Source: Fredinandcohnia onubensis | GTDB taxonomy: Bacteria; Bacillota; Bacilli; Bacillales; Bacillaceae_L | Reading direction: 5' to 3' | Assembly: GCF_002734215.1 (NCBI RefSeq) | Contig: NZ_NSEB01000006.1 | Span: forward strand, 1-64,000 | Length of the DNA stretch: 64,000 nucleotides | The notes under the pieces: generated by a model | The model's database searches: none | Seen by the model: the letters and a program-made list of their open reading frames with translations, nothing else | Told to the model about the DNA's origin: nothing | Shown here: one piece after another, positions 23,438-32,251 of the stretch | Position numbering within the stretch: position 1 is the first letter of the stretch | Layout of the letters: each line of letters opens with the position of its first letter | Position numbers and translations under genes: made by a program

Positions 23438-24553
23438 TTTGCCTTGGAAGATATTTTCCCAAGATACTTTTACATTCTTTTGCTGTAAGAGAACATGAAA
23501 TGCTGCACTCATTCCACTATCCATGATAAGAGAACGAATCGCTCGATTTTGTTTACTTTTTTCTGAAAAGGGATTGGGATCAAAATTCTCCTGTAAAAAC
23601 GTTAAAATTCCCGCTTCCAATAAAAATTCATCCTGTCTACATTTCTTCACTAGTTCAAGTCCTAGTTTGGAACTATATGTAACCAGCGCGTCAAAATGAA
23701 TATGAGTTGTTAAATCCATTTCTCCTGGGTACTCGAGTGGGTTATGTATTAATTGATGATTGTAGTACCCCCTCAGGCTTCCCCTCTTTCTTGCAGGTTC
23801 TTCCCATTCAGCATTCGTATACCCATAATCAACTGTGAAGACAACAGCATCCCCAAGAAAGCTGGACAGGTCTTCTAGGTAGGAAAGCATCTGAAGTGGA
23901 ATTTCAAACCGTTGTCCATTAGTCAGTACAATCTTATTCGTATTTAAATATTTCTTAATTCCTTCATCTGTAAGAGGTGTAAGTATTTCGGTTAATTGCT
24001 CTTCCTCTGTTAGTGTGATGTTCACTTCATACAGATTATGATCCTTTTTCTCAATCACTCTTACCGGAAAAGCATCAAACAATTCATTTGAAAACACAAT
24101 TCCATGAAAAATCGGGAAATCTCTTTTTGCTTCATCAAGACTCTGATATTGGATCACTTTTTTGCCTACAGGTAGAATGTCCTGCTGCAAACGTTGATGG
24201 TAAGGACTTGTTTCTATAATGATGTAGGTTATCTTTTGAAACGTATCAATATAGGAATCTTGTAATTCGTCAAGAACAGCCTTTGCAAATCTACCATTTC
24301 CACCACCTATTTCACAGATATATGGTGGAATTTTTTCGAGAGTAATTAGTTTATGAAACAGGGTTGCAAACAGTTTGCCAAAGACATTGGAGATATTACT
24401 GCTTGTGATGAAATCTCCTTCTTTTCCAACCTTTACTTGGTCCATCTTGTAATAGCCTTTATTTTCATGATATAGAACTGTATTCATAAACTGTTCATAT
24501 GTAATCTGTTTGTTTAAAGATGATTGAATGGCATCTTTTAATATGTCTAGCAT
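23435..24553 (-). CDS. MidA/NDUFAF7-type SAM-dependent methyltransferase
   Basis: The 372-aa product matches the PF02636 family of SAM-dependent protein methyltransferases related to mitochondrial MidA/NDUFAF7. It has the SAM-binding segment ICEIGGGNGRFAKAVLDEL, GIVFSNELFDAFPV, and a C-terminal YGYTNAEW region. The mitochondrial member methylates a complex I subunit; the bacterial substrate is unknown. AAAGGTGAG precedes the ATG. A MITE-like repeat lies between it and its likely promoter. Confidence 0.85.
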   Translation of the reverse strand: MLDILKDAIQSSLNKQITYEQFMNTVLYHENKGYYKMDQVKVGKEGDFITSSNISNVFGKLFATLFHKLITLEKIPPYICEIGGGNGRFAKAVLDELQDSYIDTFQKITYIIIETSPYHQRLQQDILPVGKKVIQYQSLDEAKRDFPIFHGIVFSNELFDAFPVRVIEKKDHNLYEVNITLTEEEQLTEILTPLTDEGIKKYLNTNKIVLTNGQRFEIPLQMLSYLEDLSSFLGDAVVFTVDYGYTNAEWEEPARKRGSLRGYYNHQLIHNPLEYPGEMDLTTHIHFDALVTYSSKLGLELVKKCRQDEFLLEAGILTFLQENFDPNPFSEKSKQNRAIRSLIMDSGMSAAFHVLLQQKNVKVSWENIFQGK

Positions 24554-24568
24554 ATGCTCACCTTTTAG

Positions 24569-24775
24569 AGGATGTTCAAAAAGTCGTCCGAAAATGACAC
24601 ATCGAATTTCTTCGTTGGTTTGCTTTTCCGTTCCTCACGTATTAACTGCATACGCTCCGGTACTCAAAGCTGCACCGCCTTGAAATTTCGACGCACATGA
24701 TGCGCTAGTGTCGACAAGACATTAGGCCGTGGCGTTCTTGTCGACGCGGTCCTTTTCACCCACCTTTTGAACATT
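24569..24775. repeat. MITE-like repeat
   Basis: The ends are imperfect inverted repeats: GATGTTCAAAAAGTC near 24571 and CACCTTTTGAACATT at 24761-24775. An internal perfect 10-bp inverted repeat, GTCGACAAGA/TCTTGTCGAC, lies at 24710-24719 and 24736-24745. I recall this sequence family (GATGTTCAAAAAGTCGTCCG, then TCACGTATTAAC...CGCTCCGGTACTC) from many Bacillus intergenic regions. It has no transposase and starts 16 bp upstream of the methyltransferase ATG. Confidence 0.75.
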
Positions 24776-24796
24776 TATTTTTACTATTTTTCACCA

Positions 24797-24825
24797 TTGA
24801 CACAGTGTTTATATTATTATATTGT
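24797..24825 (+). promoter_or_regulatory. plus-strand promoter for a short transcript
   Basis: A consensus -35 TTGACA (24797-24802) and -10 TATTGT (24820-24825) are 17 bases apart. They point at the unannotated stretch before the convergent yqgX gene, which ends in a terminator hairpin at 24921-24949. Confidence 0.5.
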
Positions 24826-24843
24826 AAATTTAGTAGCTTACAA
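24816..24843 (-). promoter_or_regulatory. minus-strand promoter toward the methyltransferase gene
   Basis: On the minus strand, TTGTAA (24838-24843) and a perfect -10 TATAAT (24816-24821) are 16 bases apart. The -10 elements of this and the plus-strand promoter overlap, so the two would compete for polymerase. Confidence 0.5.
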
Positions 24844-24949
24844 TATCCCTCCCATTATACGGATATATAAGTATTGACATTAGGAAGGAATTCTTAATGT
24901 TTAAACATCCCCAAAGAATTGGTCTGACTCTACCGGAGTTAGACCTTTT
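24832..24949 (+). ncRNA. candidate small RNA or 20-aa peptide transcript
   Basis: A good promoter, about 120 nt of transcript and a rho-independent terminator define a possible small unit. Within it, AAGGA stands 7 bases before an ATG (24897) opening a 20-codon frame, MFKHPQRIGLTLPELDLFCV, that ends at 24959. The frame runs through the terminator stem, so a noncoding RNA is more likely than a peptide. I do not recognise the RNA. Confidence 0.35.
24921..24949. terminator. terminator between the small unit and yqgX
   Basis: GGTCTGACTC pairs with GAGTTAGACC (one G-U) and is followed on the plus strand by TTTT. On the minus strand it lies 14 bases after the yqgX stop and may serve that gene too. 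Confidence 0.7.
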
Positions 24950-24962
24950 CTGTGTTTAGTGT

Positions 24963-25598
24963 TTAAAACCCATTTAAGAACGGGTTTGAGTCCATTTCAG
25001 CTTCGATCGTTGTTTCGGGTCCATGCCCTGATAGGACAATTGTTTCTTCTGGTAATGTAAGAAGCTTTTTATGAATACTACTTAGTAATTGTTCATGGCT
25101 TCCACCTGGTAAGTCTGTTCTCCCGATGCTACCTTGAAATAAGGCATCCCCTGAAAAAACAACTCCAAGTTCTTTGCAATAATACGAAACACTTCCCGGT
25201 GAATGTCCTGGCGTATAATAAAGGTCTAAATGAAAGTCACTTACAACAAAACTCCCTTCTTTTGGAAGGATGGTTGGTTCTGCTTTTGATAAGATTTCTT
25301 GACCAGGAATGAAATAAGCTGACCCATTTAAAGCAGGGTCTTTCAGCCAATTCTTCTCTTTCTCGTGAATATACACAGGTACATCCCAATTAGCGATTAC
25401 ATCGTCAATGGCACCAATATGATCGAAATGAGCATGTGTTAATAGAACCGCAACTGGTGTAAGTCCCTGTTGCCTTAATATCGTATTTAATCTTTGTCCA
25501 TCTCCACCCGGATCAAAGATGACGCACTCCTTGTTTGAACTGGTCAAAATGTACGCGTTTGTTTGTAAGGGTCCTAACGGAATCCTTTGCCACTTCAT
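24963..25598 (-). CDS. yqgX: metallo-beta-lactamase-fold hydrolase YqgX
   Basis: The 211-aa product belongs to the glyoxalase II-like branch of the metallo-beta-lactamase superfamily. The metal motif THAHFDHIGAID is present, with further ligands in YTPGHSPGS and VFSGDALF and the terminal LSGHGPETT. Length equals that of B. subtilis YqgX. The substrate may be a glutathione or bacillithiol thioester, which the sequence cannot decide. Confidence 0.88.
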   Translation of the reverse strand: MKWQRIPLGPLQTNAYILTSSNKECVIFDPGGDGQRLNTILRQQGLTPVAVLLTHAHFDHIGAIDDVIANWDVPVYIHEKEKNWLKDPALNGSAYFIPGQEILSKAEPTILPKEGSFVVSDFHLDLYYTPGHSPGSVSYYCKELGVVFSGDALFQGSIGRTDLPGGSHEQLLSSIHKKLLTLPEETIVLSGHGPETTIEAEMDSNPFLNGF

Positions 25599-25944
25599 AA
25601 CTTTCCCTCCGATGCTTTTTAATCTATCCTTTATTCTACACTATCAATTGAAAACGAAAAAGCACTTAAACAAATGCACTTGAGGTTTTACCTAAATGGT
25701 AATTTGTCTTGAAAGTGTCACTTTTTCCTCCTCGACAAATACGTATAAAACGATTAGAATATAGATTGAATCTATCTATTTCTTTTACATAAAGGGTTTT
25801 CAGCCTTTCGGAGCAACATTTTTCATGAGTTATTTGATGGGATGTTGTAAATTTTCATGCTATGGGGAAAAATAGTAATGAATATTAAAAAAGGAAAGGC
25901 GCGCTTTTACATGTAACATTGATTATAGCAAGGGGGTAAGTCAC
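25599..25944. other. intergenic region without a recognised feature
   Basis: This 346-bp stretch lies between divergent yqgX and yqgW. It includes a weak hairpin (AAGTGC/GTGCTT on the minus strand, about 25656-25682) and AT-rich promoter-like sequence, but no frame with a ribosome site and no RNA class that I recognise. Confidence 0.4.
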
Positions 25945-26118
25945 ATGGGTCTAATGATTATCTTTTCACTAATTGTAATTTTAGCTGCATTTGGTATTAT
26001 TCGTTCTTTACGCGATAAGAACCTTTTAGCCTTATTATTCTCTACTGGTATCTTTTTAGTATTAGGCTGGTTCACAATCATGACAATCTGGAAACATGGT
26101 TTCCCAACTGCTCACTAA
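25945..26118 (+). CDS. yqgW: small DUF2759-type membrane protein
   Basis: The 57-aa product begins MGLMIIFSLIVILAAFGIIR and has two hydrophobic segments separated by SLRDKN, ending WKHGFPTAH. It resembles the DUF2759 family to which I assign B. subtilis YqgW, and it is in the corresponding position between yqgX and yqgU. AAGGGGGTAAG precedes the ATG. The function is unknown. Confidence 0.75.
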   Translation: MGLMIIFSLIVILAAFGIIRSLRDKNLLALLFSTGIFLVLGWFTIMTIWKHGFPTAH

Positions 26119-26132
26119 GATAAAAAAGATTT

Positions 26133-26158
26133 AAAAGCCATCAGAAACGATGGCTTTT
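26133..26158. terminator. bidirectional terminator
   Basis: A perfect 10-bp stem, AAAAGCCATC/GATGGCTTTT, stands between convergent yqgW and yqgU with A/T tracts on both sides. Confidence 0.85.
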
Positions 26159-26168
26159 TCATTTGTCC

Positions 26169-27299
26169 TTAATATAGTACAAGGTCTGTTATTTTACTTG
26201 TCCTCATATCAATGATTTTCTCAAATTGAAATCCATATAAACATAAGAAACCGTTTGGAGAAAAATTAAGGGGTTGATCATCTACCTTTTCAAGGATGAC
26301 CTCTTCTTTCCTTGTACTGATGTCGTAGGAAACCAATTCGAATTTTTCTCCATACGTATCAAATGCCCCATTTGAATATGGCTGAAATGAGTAGAATTTC
26401 TTTTGTTCAACAACATAATCGGCCGAAGGTATATACCATTTCGAGTAGTCACTTAAGAGTGGCATTTCAAATTCATATAGCTTTTTATTCTTTTCGGGAT
26501 TGTAAAGGCCAACCTTCGCAAATGCCTCCTCGCCCTGAATTAATTCATACGTAACAAGTAGGTCTTTAAAAGAAGAAAACGAAATAATATCCTCAAATAA
26601 GAGCCCTTCTGTTTTTGTATCTAAATGATACGAATAAAGTGGTGCAAAGTAATCTAACTCGTTTTGGTCCCATTTTAAATATGAAATCGTATTGGGACTA
26701 ACCCATTGAATAAAAGGCTGAAAGACCTCAAATTTCGTTTTTTCCTCGGCCTGAATGTCCACCAAATGAGTTTGAAACGACCAATCTTCTAAAAACGACG
26801 TTACGAATACCTCACTTGGATGATAAGGATTCCAGCTGTAAAACAAATCAAAGGAATTAATTTCCCATTCAAATTGCACGTTTCCCTCTTTGTCCACTGC
26901 CGTTAACTTCGCCATATTTTGAGAATCTGATGTATGTATTAAAAACATGGAATGATCCTCATTTGCCTTCATTGTCAGCACAGGGGCAGAGGTTTGAATG
27001 AACAGTTCCTTTTCACCTGTAAACAAATGATACTTATATATTTTTGAAATGCCATTATCATTAGTAACATAGAGGATGCTTTCATCATCATACCATTCGC
27101 CCACACTATTGAATTCTTCACCACGGAGTTCAAGTGGCTGCACCTCTTGATTTTCTCCAAAGAATTCTGTAGGTACAGGACCTTTTGTGACATTCTTATT
27201 CCTACTATTTGGCGCATCACTTGTATCAAAAGGTTGATGAGAATTACAGCCAGCCAGTAGAAAAAGAAACATAAAAAAGAATATTAAATTTCTCACCAA
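26169..27299 (-). CDS. yqgU: lipoprotein YqgU
   Basis: The 376-aa product has a lipoprotein signal (FFFMFLFLLAGC, Cys near residue 18) and a mature part with repeated beta-strand segments (YDDESILYVTNDNGISKIYK, FSPNGFLCLYG), consistent with a beta-propeller-like fold. It corresponds in place and type to YqgU of B. subtilis. Possible starts are TTG at 27299 and GTG at 27296 after AGAGGTG. The function is unknown. Confidence 0.8.
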   Translation of the reverse strand: MVRNLIFFFMFLFLLAGCNSHQPFDTSDAPNSRNKNVTKGPVPTEFFGENQEVQPLELRGEEFNSVGEWYDDESILYVTNDNGISKIYKYHLFTGEKELFIQTSAPVLTMKANEDHSMFLIHTSDSQNMAKLTAVDKEGNVQFEWEINSFDLFYSWNPYHPSEVFVTSFLEDWSFQTHLVDIQAEEKTKFEVFQPFIQWVSPNTISYLKWDQNELDYFAPLYSYHLDTKTEGLLFEDIISFSSFKDLLVTYELIQGEEAFAKVGLYNPEKNKKLYEFEMPLLSDYSKWYIPSADYVVEQKKFYSFQPYSNGAFDTYGEKFELVSYDISTRKEEVILEKVDDQPLNFSPNGFLCLYGFQFEKIIDMRTSKITDLVLY

Positions 27300-27399
27300 C
27301 TCAATAACACCTCTTTAGCTTCTAAATAGAGTTCCACGTTCTATTGTTTCCCTTAACAGATAATACGATTATGCACGCTAAAAAGTTTCAGCGCAAGGA

Positions 27400-27429
27400 A
27401 AAAAGCCGGCCTTTTCGCCGACTTTTTTA
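27400..27429 (-). terminator. yqgT terminator
   Basis: A GC-rich stem, AAGTCGGC with GCCGGCTT, is flanked by T-tracts. It lies 11 bases after the yqgT stop on the minus strand. Confidence 0.7.
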
Positions 27430-27439
27430 GAGAGCATTT

Positions 27440-28633
27440 TCACATATACAAGGAGGCTAAAAATGCTCCGAGAGTCTCCTGATAAATTTCCTCAAATTGA
27501 GAAAGCGGGAGCGGATTAACGCCTTCCCCTAATTCGAATGTAAACCCTGGTCTCCTCCATTCTTGGATAAACCAATCCTTATACCCTGCATGGCTATCTA
27601 TCGTTCGAACGGCTCTATACCCACTAACCCTCGAAAATTCGTTCACAATGGTTCCTGCCTCTGATGGTTCTAATCCCTCATATCCCCAATAAATAACCTC
27701 TCCTTGAGTATGGAAGGCTAGAACACGATTAAAGTTTGAGGCTCTTGTTAGTTTTTCAATCGCGATTGCTTCAGGCTCAGTTAATGGAGCATCTCCTGGG
27801 TAATCTCGGGGTGCGGGTGATTTCGGTTCCTTTCGTTCTTTTTCAATCTCCCAATTCGCCGGAAATTGATTGTTTAAATCGACACCGCGAATATTGGCTT
27901 TCCAGTCTTTAAATTCAAGATTTCCATTGTTAACCTTCACAACTTCCTGTCTATATGGTTCTTGTTCAGGAGGACCATTTAACACCAAATTAACGCCATC
28001 TGGATTTACCATTGGGACTATTGATAAGAATGCTTCCAAATAGAATGGCTCTACATAAAACCCTCTTATCGGGGCCATATTGGTTAACGCCAGCAAATAC
28101 TCATTTATAAAGGTCATAATGACATTTGTTGTAATCCATTCATTTGCATGAAACGACCCATTCCAATGAACCTTTTTTGCTCCTCTTCCAATTCGAAGTT
28201 CAAGCAGATCTTTTCCTAATACACTTTTACCAATAGACCGGGTTTGAAGAAATGGATAAATGGTCTTTAATTGCTCTATATCCCTCATCATGTCAGCAAA
28301 ATCGTATTCCCTATCTCCATTTACGATCGGTTGAACCACTCTTTCTGGAATCAGAATCATTTGGCCAACATCTAGAGTTTCCGCTTTTATTCCTGGATTT
28401 ACTAAAAATAAGGAATCTTCGATAAGTGTACGAGATTTCGCCAACTTCCATAACGTATCACCTTGAGCAATTCTATGCTGTTTTAAAAGAAAACCGGGAA
28501 TATTTACTTCTGCCCCAACCTGCAAGTTATTTATATTCAAATGTAAATTTGAGTCAATTAATAAATGAGTAGGGATAGCAAACAATTGACTGTAATACCA
28601 GAACGTGTCTCCTGGACGGACAGTTACCTTCAC
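27440..28633 (-). CDS. yqgT: LysM-M14 gamma-D-glutamyl-L-diamino acid endopeptidase
   Basis: The 397-aa product has two N-terminal LysM repeats (TVRPGDTFWYYSQLFAIP and IAQGDTLWKLAKSR) that bind peptidoglycan, then an M14 carboxypeptidase domain with zinc ligands in SFHANEW and later histidine FHTQGE, and the catalytic Glu near TFELGEG. By family it cuts gamma-D-Glu-meso-Dap bonds of muropeptides. The GTG at 28633 lies 8 bases after AAGGAGG; an ATG 33 bases upstream has no site. Confidence 0.9.
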   Translation of the reverse strand: MKVTVRPGDTFWYYSQLFAIPTHLLIDSNLHLNINNLQVGAEVNIPGFLLKQHRIAQGDTLWKLAKSRTLIEDSLFLVNPGIKAETLDVGQMILIPERVVQPIVNGDREYDFADMMRDIEQLKTIYPFLQTRSIGKSVLGKDLLELRIGRGAKKVHWNGSFHANEWITTNVIMTFINEYLLALTNMAPIRGFYVEPFYLEAFLSIVPMVNPDGVNLVLNGPPEQEPYRQEVVKVNNGNLEFKDWKANIRGVDLNNQFPANWEIEKERKEPKSPAPRDYPGDAPLTEPEAIAIEKLTRASNFNRVLAFHTQGEVIYWGYEGLEPSEAGTIVNEFSRVSGYRAVRTIDSHAGYKDWFIQEWRRPGFTFELGEGVNPLPLSQFEEIYQETLGAFLASLYM

Positions 28634-28700
28634 TCCTAATACCTCCTTGTTAGCCTCTCCTACCATTTTATGAGTAAGGGGATGTACTTCATGCCATTGG

Positions 28701-28731
28701 AAAAGCCTTGACCTAATTGGCCAAGGCTTTT
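28701..28731 (-). terminator. LTA synthase gene terminator
   Basis: AAAGCCTTG with CAAGGCTTT forms a 9-bp stem with T-tract, 7 bases after the stop codon of the LTA synthase gene on the minus strand. Confidence 0.85.
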
Positions 28732-28737
28732 AACTAC

Positions 28738-30636
28738 TTATTCTTTAAACTCTTCAGGGACAGGTTCATGATAAGATGTTCCATTATAGAAACGGAGAAG
28801 GTCTCCATAGACAATCTCATCTGAGTAATCTAATTCTAGCCCTGCTTTTTCCATGTAAGGCTCACAATAGCTAATTTCTGCCTCTTCACCTGTTGCTTTA
28901 TCATAACAAGCATTTTTCGTATATACATGCTGATCTGTGATAAAGCTTCCATCACGTAAGACAGTCAATGGAATTTTTTCATTAGAAAATAAATCACTAC
29001 CGAAATGAACGTCATTGCGTATATCCATTCCAAGGAGATTTAAGATAGTTGGTTTTAAATCAATTTGTCCAGATACAGTTGAAATAACTTGTGGATTCTT
29101 ATCTGTCACTCCAGGTATGTGAATGATTAATGGTACCTTTTGCAATTGAATGGAATCAAATGGTGTGATTTCTTCTTTCCCTAGGAATTGTGCCATCGCT
29201 TTATTATGGTTTTCAGAAATTCCATAGTGATCCCCATAAAGGACAAATATTGTATTTTCATACATTCCTTCTTCTTTAAGTCGTTCAATGAAGATTTTTA
29301 TAGACTCATCCATATAGCGAACGGTTGGGAAATAACGGTTCAATGTTCTTGAGTTTGAATTAAATTCATTTACCATTTTATCCTCTTCACCAAGTTCAAA
29401 AGGGAAATGGTTTGTTAATGTAATAAATTTCGAGTAGTACGGCTGTGGCTGTGATTTTAATAGGTCAATGGATTGTTCAAAGAAATCGATATCCTTTAAG
29501 CCCCATCCAATTGAATTTTCCTCTGTAACCTCATAGCTTTCTACATCAAAAAATTCATCGTAGCCAAGGGAATCATACATGATATCGCGATTCCAGAAAG
29601 TCTTATTATTCGCATGAAAGACGGATGAAAAATATCCATAGTCCTTAATAAATTCAGGAGTTGCTGTAAATTCATTATTAGCATGGGTAAAGAATACGGC
29701 TCCGCGCCCAAGTGGATATAATGAATTTTCTAATAAAAACTCTGAATCGGATGTCTTTCCTTGACCTGTTTGATGATAAAAATTGTCAAAGTAATAACTT
29801 TCTTTTATAAAATCATTTAAGAATGGCGTGATTTCTTCCCCATCAATAGTTTCATTAATGACAAAGTTTTGTAGTGATTCCATTGAAATCACGACGACAT
29901 TTTTTCCTTGTGCAATCCCAAATTTATCGCTTGGTTCCTTTTGATTCGCTTTTAAGTAGTTCTCGATTTCAATAAATGAACTACTGTCGGCTAAAGCTCG
30001 TTGGGCGGAAGATTTTGATTGTAGGACAATATCATAAATTTGATAGTTGTATGTCCCGATATTCTTCACTAACATTTCACGGTCGAAGGTTCTTGTCAAT
30101 AACTGTGGTCGCTGTGCTTCTGCTAATCCAAGATTAAAAAAGAATATAGCTGCAACAAGGATGAAATAGGATCTTCTCTCCTTCTTCGTGATTACTTCAG
30201 CGGCAGTAAAGCTTGGTTTACATTTATTTATTAAAATTAGAATAACCACATCAATGAACAGAAGTGAATCTGTTGCCTTTAAATTTCCTGTAATACTCGT
30301 TCCTAAATCCCCCATGTTACTTGTTTGGAAAAGAACAGGAAGAGTCAAAAAATCGTTGAAAAATCTGTAAAAGACAACATTGGCAAATAACACAAATGAA
30401 GATAGTAAACTAGCAAAAATAATAAACTTAGTTCGATGTTTTTCCTTGATAAAAATGGAAATACCAAAGAACAGCAATAAGAAACTCAATGGGTTTATCA
30501 GTAAAATAAACTCTTGCATCAAGTTTTCTATTTTTATATCAAAGCTAGTTTTATATACGATATATGTTTTTATCCAAAGCATACATGCAGCTAAAAAGAT
30601 GAACTTTGATTTGGATAACGTTGATGACGTAATCAT
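28738..30636 (-). CDS. yqgS: lipoteichoic acid synthase family protein YqgS
   Basis: The 632-aa product has five N-terminal membrane segments and an extracellular alkaline phosphatase-fold domain. The metal-binding Glu lies in [12 protein letters not shown], the catalytic threonine in [11 protein letters not shown], with further ligands in LYGDHYG and [12 protein letters not shown]. It polymerises glycerol-phosphate from phosphatidylglycerol onto the glycolipid anchor, or primes the chain. YqgS is one of several LtaS paralogues in B. subtilis. AGGAGG precedes the ATG at 30636. Confidence 0.9.
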   Translation of the reverse strand: MITSSTLSKSKFIFLAACMLWIKTYIVYKTSFDIKIENLMQEFILLINPLSFLLLFFGISIFIKEKHRTKFIIFASLLSSFVLFANVVFYRFFNDFLTLPVLFQTSNMGDLGTSITGNLKATDSLLFIDVVILILINKCKPSFTAAEVITKKERRSYFILVAAIFFFNLGLAEAQRPQLLTRTFDREMLVKNIGTYNYQIYDIVLQSKSSAQRALADSSSFIEIENYLKANQKEPSDKFGIAQGKNVVVISMESLQNFVINETIDGEEITPFLNDFIKESYYFDNFYHQTGQGKTSDSEFLLENSLYPLGRGAVFFTHANNEFTATPEFIKDYGYFSSVFHANNKTFWNRDIMYDSLGYDEFFDVESYEVTEENSIGWGLKDIDFFEQSIDLLKSQPQPYYSKFITLTNHFPFELGEEDKMVNEFNSNSRTLNRYFPTVRYMDESIKIFIERLKEEGMYENTIFVLYGDHYGISENHNKAMAQFLGKEEITPFDSIQLQKVPLIIHIPGVTDKNPQVISTVSGQIDLKPTILNLLGMDIRNDVHFGSDLFSNEKIPLTVLRDGSFITDQHVYTKNACYDKATGEEAEISYCEPYMEKAGLELDYSDEIVYGDLLRFYNGTSYHEPVPEEFKE

Positions 30637-30890
30637 CAATATACCTCCTTGTTTTCAAGACCGCGGAGCACCAAAAATCGATGTATTTTATTTCCATTTT
30701 TAGGTATTTTAGAAAAATCTAAAGATAATCTTAATACTTTTTTTACCAAAAATCAATCATCCAAACAACTTAATTTTATAGAATCATATAGATGTACATT
30801 ATGTATATACATATAAGACGTTTAGTTGACTAGAAAGTTTCATAGTAATTAAAAGTAACAATCTTTTAAATATTCTAATAAAAATGTAAA

Positions 30891-30919
30891 AAAAGAGATT
30901 TCATTGTGAAATCTCTTTT
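30891..30919 (-). terminator. glcK terminator
   Basis: A 13-bp perfect stem, AAAAGAGATTTCA/TGAAATCTCTTTT, followed by T residues on the minus strand, lies just after the glcK stop. Confidence 0.88.
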
Positions 30920-30925
30920 TCCTAT

Positions 30926-31885
30926 TTATTGGTTATTTTTAGCCAAATAAGCAGCACCTATTACACCCGCATCGTTTCCTAATGTGGCAATGGCGATTTC
31001 AGTAGCCTCTGCTACCCTTGGAAACGCAAAACGATTAAACTGTTTTCTTAATGGAAGCAGTAATTGCTCACCTGCTTTTGAGACACCGCCACCAATAACA
31101 ATTTTTTCTGGGTTTAGGCCATTTGCAACATGACTTAAAGCTAATCCTAGATGTGTTGTTACATTGTCAATGATTTCTTGGGCTATAAGGTCCCCTTTAC
31201 CTGCTGCTTCAAAGACATCCTTTGAAGTGACTTCTCCCGTTTGTTCAAATAGTTCTCGAAGGACACTTGATTCGTTTCCACCCTGAATGGCCTCTTTTGC
31301 CAAACGTGCAATACCAGTAGCGGATGCTATCGTTTCGATACAGCCCGTCTTTCCACAGCCACATAAAGCACCACCATCAACCAAGGAGGTGATATGGCCA
31401 ATTTCTCCACCTGCCCCATTGGCTCCGCGAACAACGTTGCCATTAGAGATAATTCCTCCGCCGACACCCGTTCCTAGCGTTACACAAAGTAAGTCCTTTG
31501 CGCCTTCACCTGCACCCTTCCACATTTCACCGATAGCCGCGACGTTTGCATCATTATCGACAACTGTAGGCAACCCAATATTTGCTTCAAGCTCTGCTTT
31601 AAGGGGATACATTTCTCTCCAGCCTAGATTGGTTGCTTTATAGATAACGCCATCTTCAAAATGTATTGGACCAGGCGCACCCATACCTACACCAGCAAAT
31701 TGTTCTTTTGAAAACTTAAGTTCGTTCATTTTAGCTTCAATTGCTTCTGCAATATCTGGGATAATTTTTGCTCCAGATTTATCGGTTGGAATTTCCCATT
31801 TTGAAACAATCTCACCTTCTTGTGTGATAAAGGCAAGTTTGACTGTTGTTCCACCTAAATCAATACCAATTAATAATTTTTCCAT
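30926..31885 (-). CDS. glcK: Glucokinase (ROK family)
   Basis: The enzyme phosphorylates free glucose to glucose-6-phosphate with ATP. The 319-aa product has the ATP motif [13 protein letters not shown], the sugar-binding [19 protein letters not shown], and the ROK zinc motif [10 protein letters not shown]. The ATG at 31885 follows AAAGGAATGG; the upstream in-frame extension overlaps yqgQ. It is translationally close to yqgQ, as in B. subtilis. Confidence 0.95.
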   Translation of the reverse strand: MEKLLIGIDLGGTTVKLAFITQEGEIVSKWEIPTDKSGAKIIPDIAEAIEAKMNELKFSKEQFAGVGMGAPGPIHFEDGVIYKATNLGWREMYPLKAELEANIGLPTVVDNDANVAAIGEMWKGAGEGAKDLLCVTLGTGVGGGIISNGNVVRGANGAGGEIGHITSLVDGGALCGCGKTGCIETIASATGIARLAKEAIQGGNESSVLRELFEQTGEVTSKDVFEAAGKGDLIAQEIIDNVTTHLGLALSHVANGLNPEKIVIGGGVSKAGEQLLLPLRKQFNRFAFPRVAEATEIAIATLGNDAGVIGAAYLAKNNQ

Positions 31886-31904
31886 TTGTATTCCATTCCT
31901 TTGT

Positions 31905-32117
31905 TTATTTGTTTTTTGCTCTTTTTTCGGTTTCCCAGACAATTTCTTGGCGGAGTAGAAAAATAGCTAATTGATAATCCTTTGTTTCAATGAGCTGTGA
32001 ATTGTAAAGCTCTTGTATTTCAGTCTCCATTAATTCAAGGTCGGCAACTCTGTCACCAACATAAATGATCGTGCCGAATTTTTTTAAAAATTGTTGAATA
32101 TCATAAATTGTTTTCAC
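31905..32117 (-). CDS. yqgQ: YqgQ (DUF910) protein
   Basis: The 70-aa product, starting [20 protein letters not shown], matches the small helical YqgQ/DUF910 family of B. subtilis (71 aa). The GTG at 32117 follows GGTGAG; the longer frame to 32141 has no ribosome site. It lies 19 bp upstream of glcK. The function is unknown. Confidence 0.88.
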   Translation of the reverse strand: MKTIYDIQQFLKKFGTIIYVGDRVADLELMETEIQELYNSQLIETKDYQLAIFLLRQEIVWETEKRAKNK

Positions 32118-32211
32118 TTTCTCACCTTCTGCATTCCACAATATGATACTAGCTTATTTAAAAAAATAGAAACACGCAAGTTTTTCTCATGAAAGTCCAT
32201 AAAAATGTAAA

Positions 32212-32242
32212 AGGAGTGCTCAATTTTACAGTGAACACTCCT
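32212..32242 (-). terminator. spoVAF-like gene terminator
   Basis: AGGAGTG pairs with CACTCCT on the minus strand, followed by TTTTAC. It begins 9 bases after the stop codon of the gene at 32252. Confidence 0.65.
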
Positions 32243-32251
32243 AAAAATTTA

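Noticed and set aside
24897-24959. 20-aa peptide gene
   Set aside because: A ribosome site is present, but half of the frame is the terminator stem. Kept only as part of a candidate small RNA.
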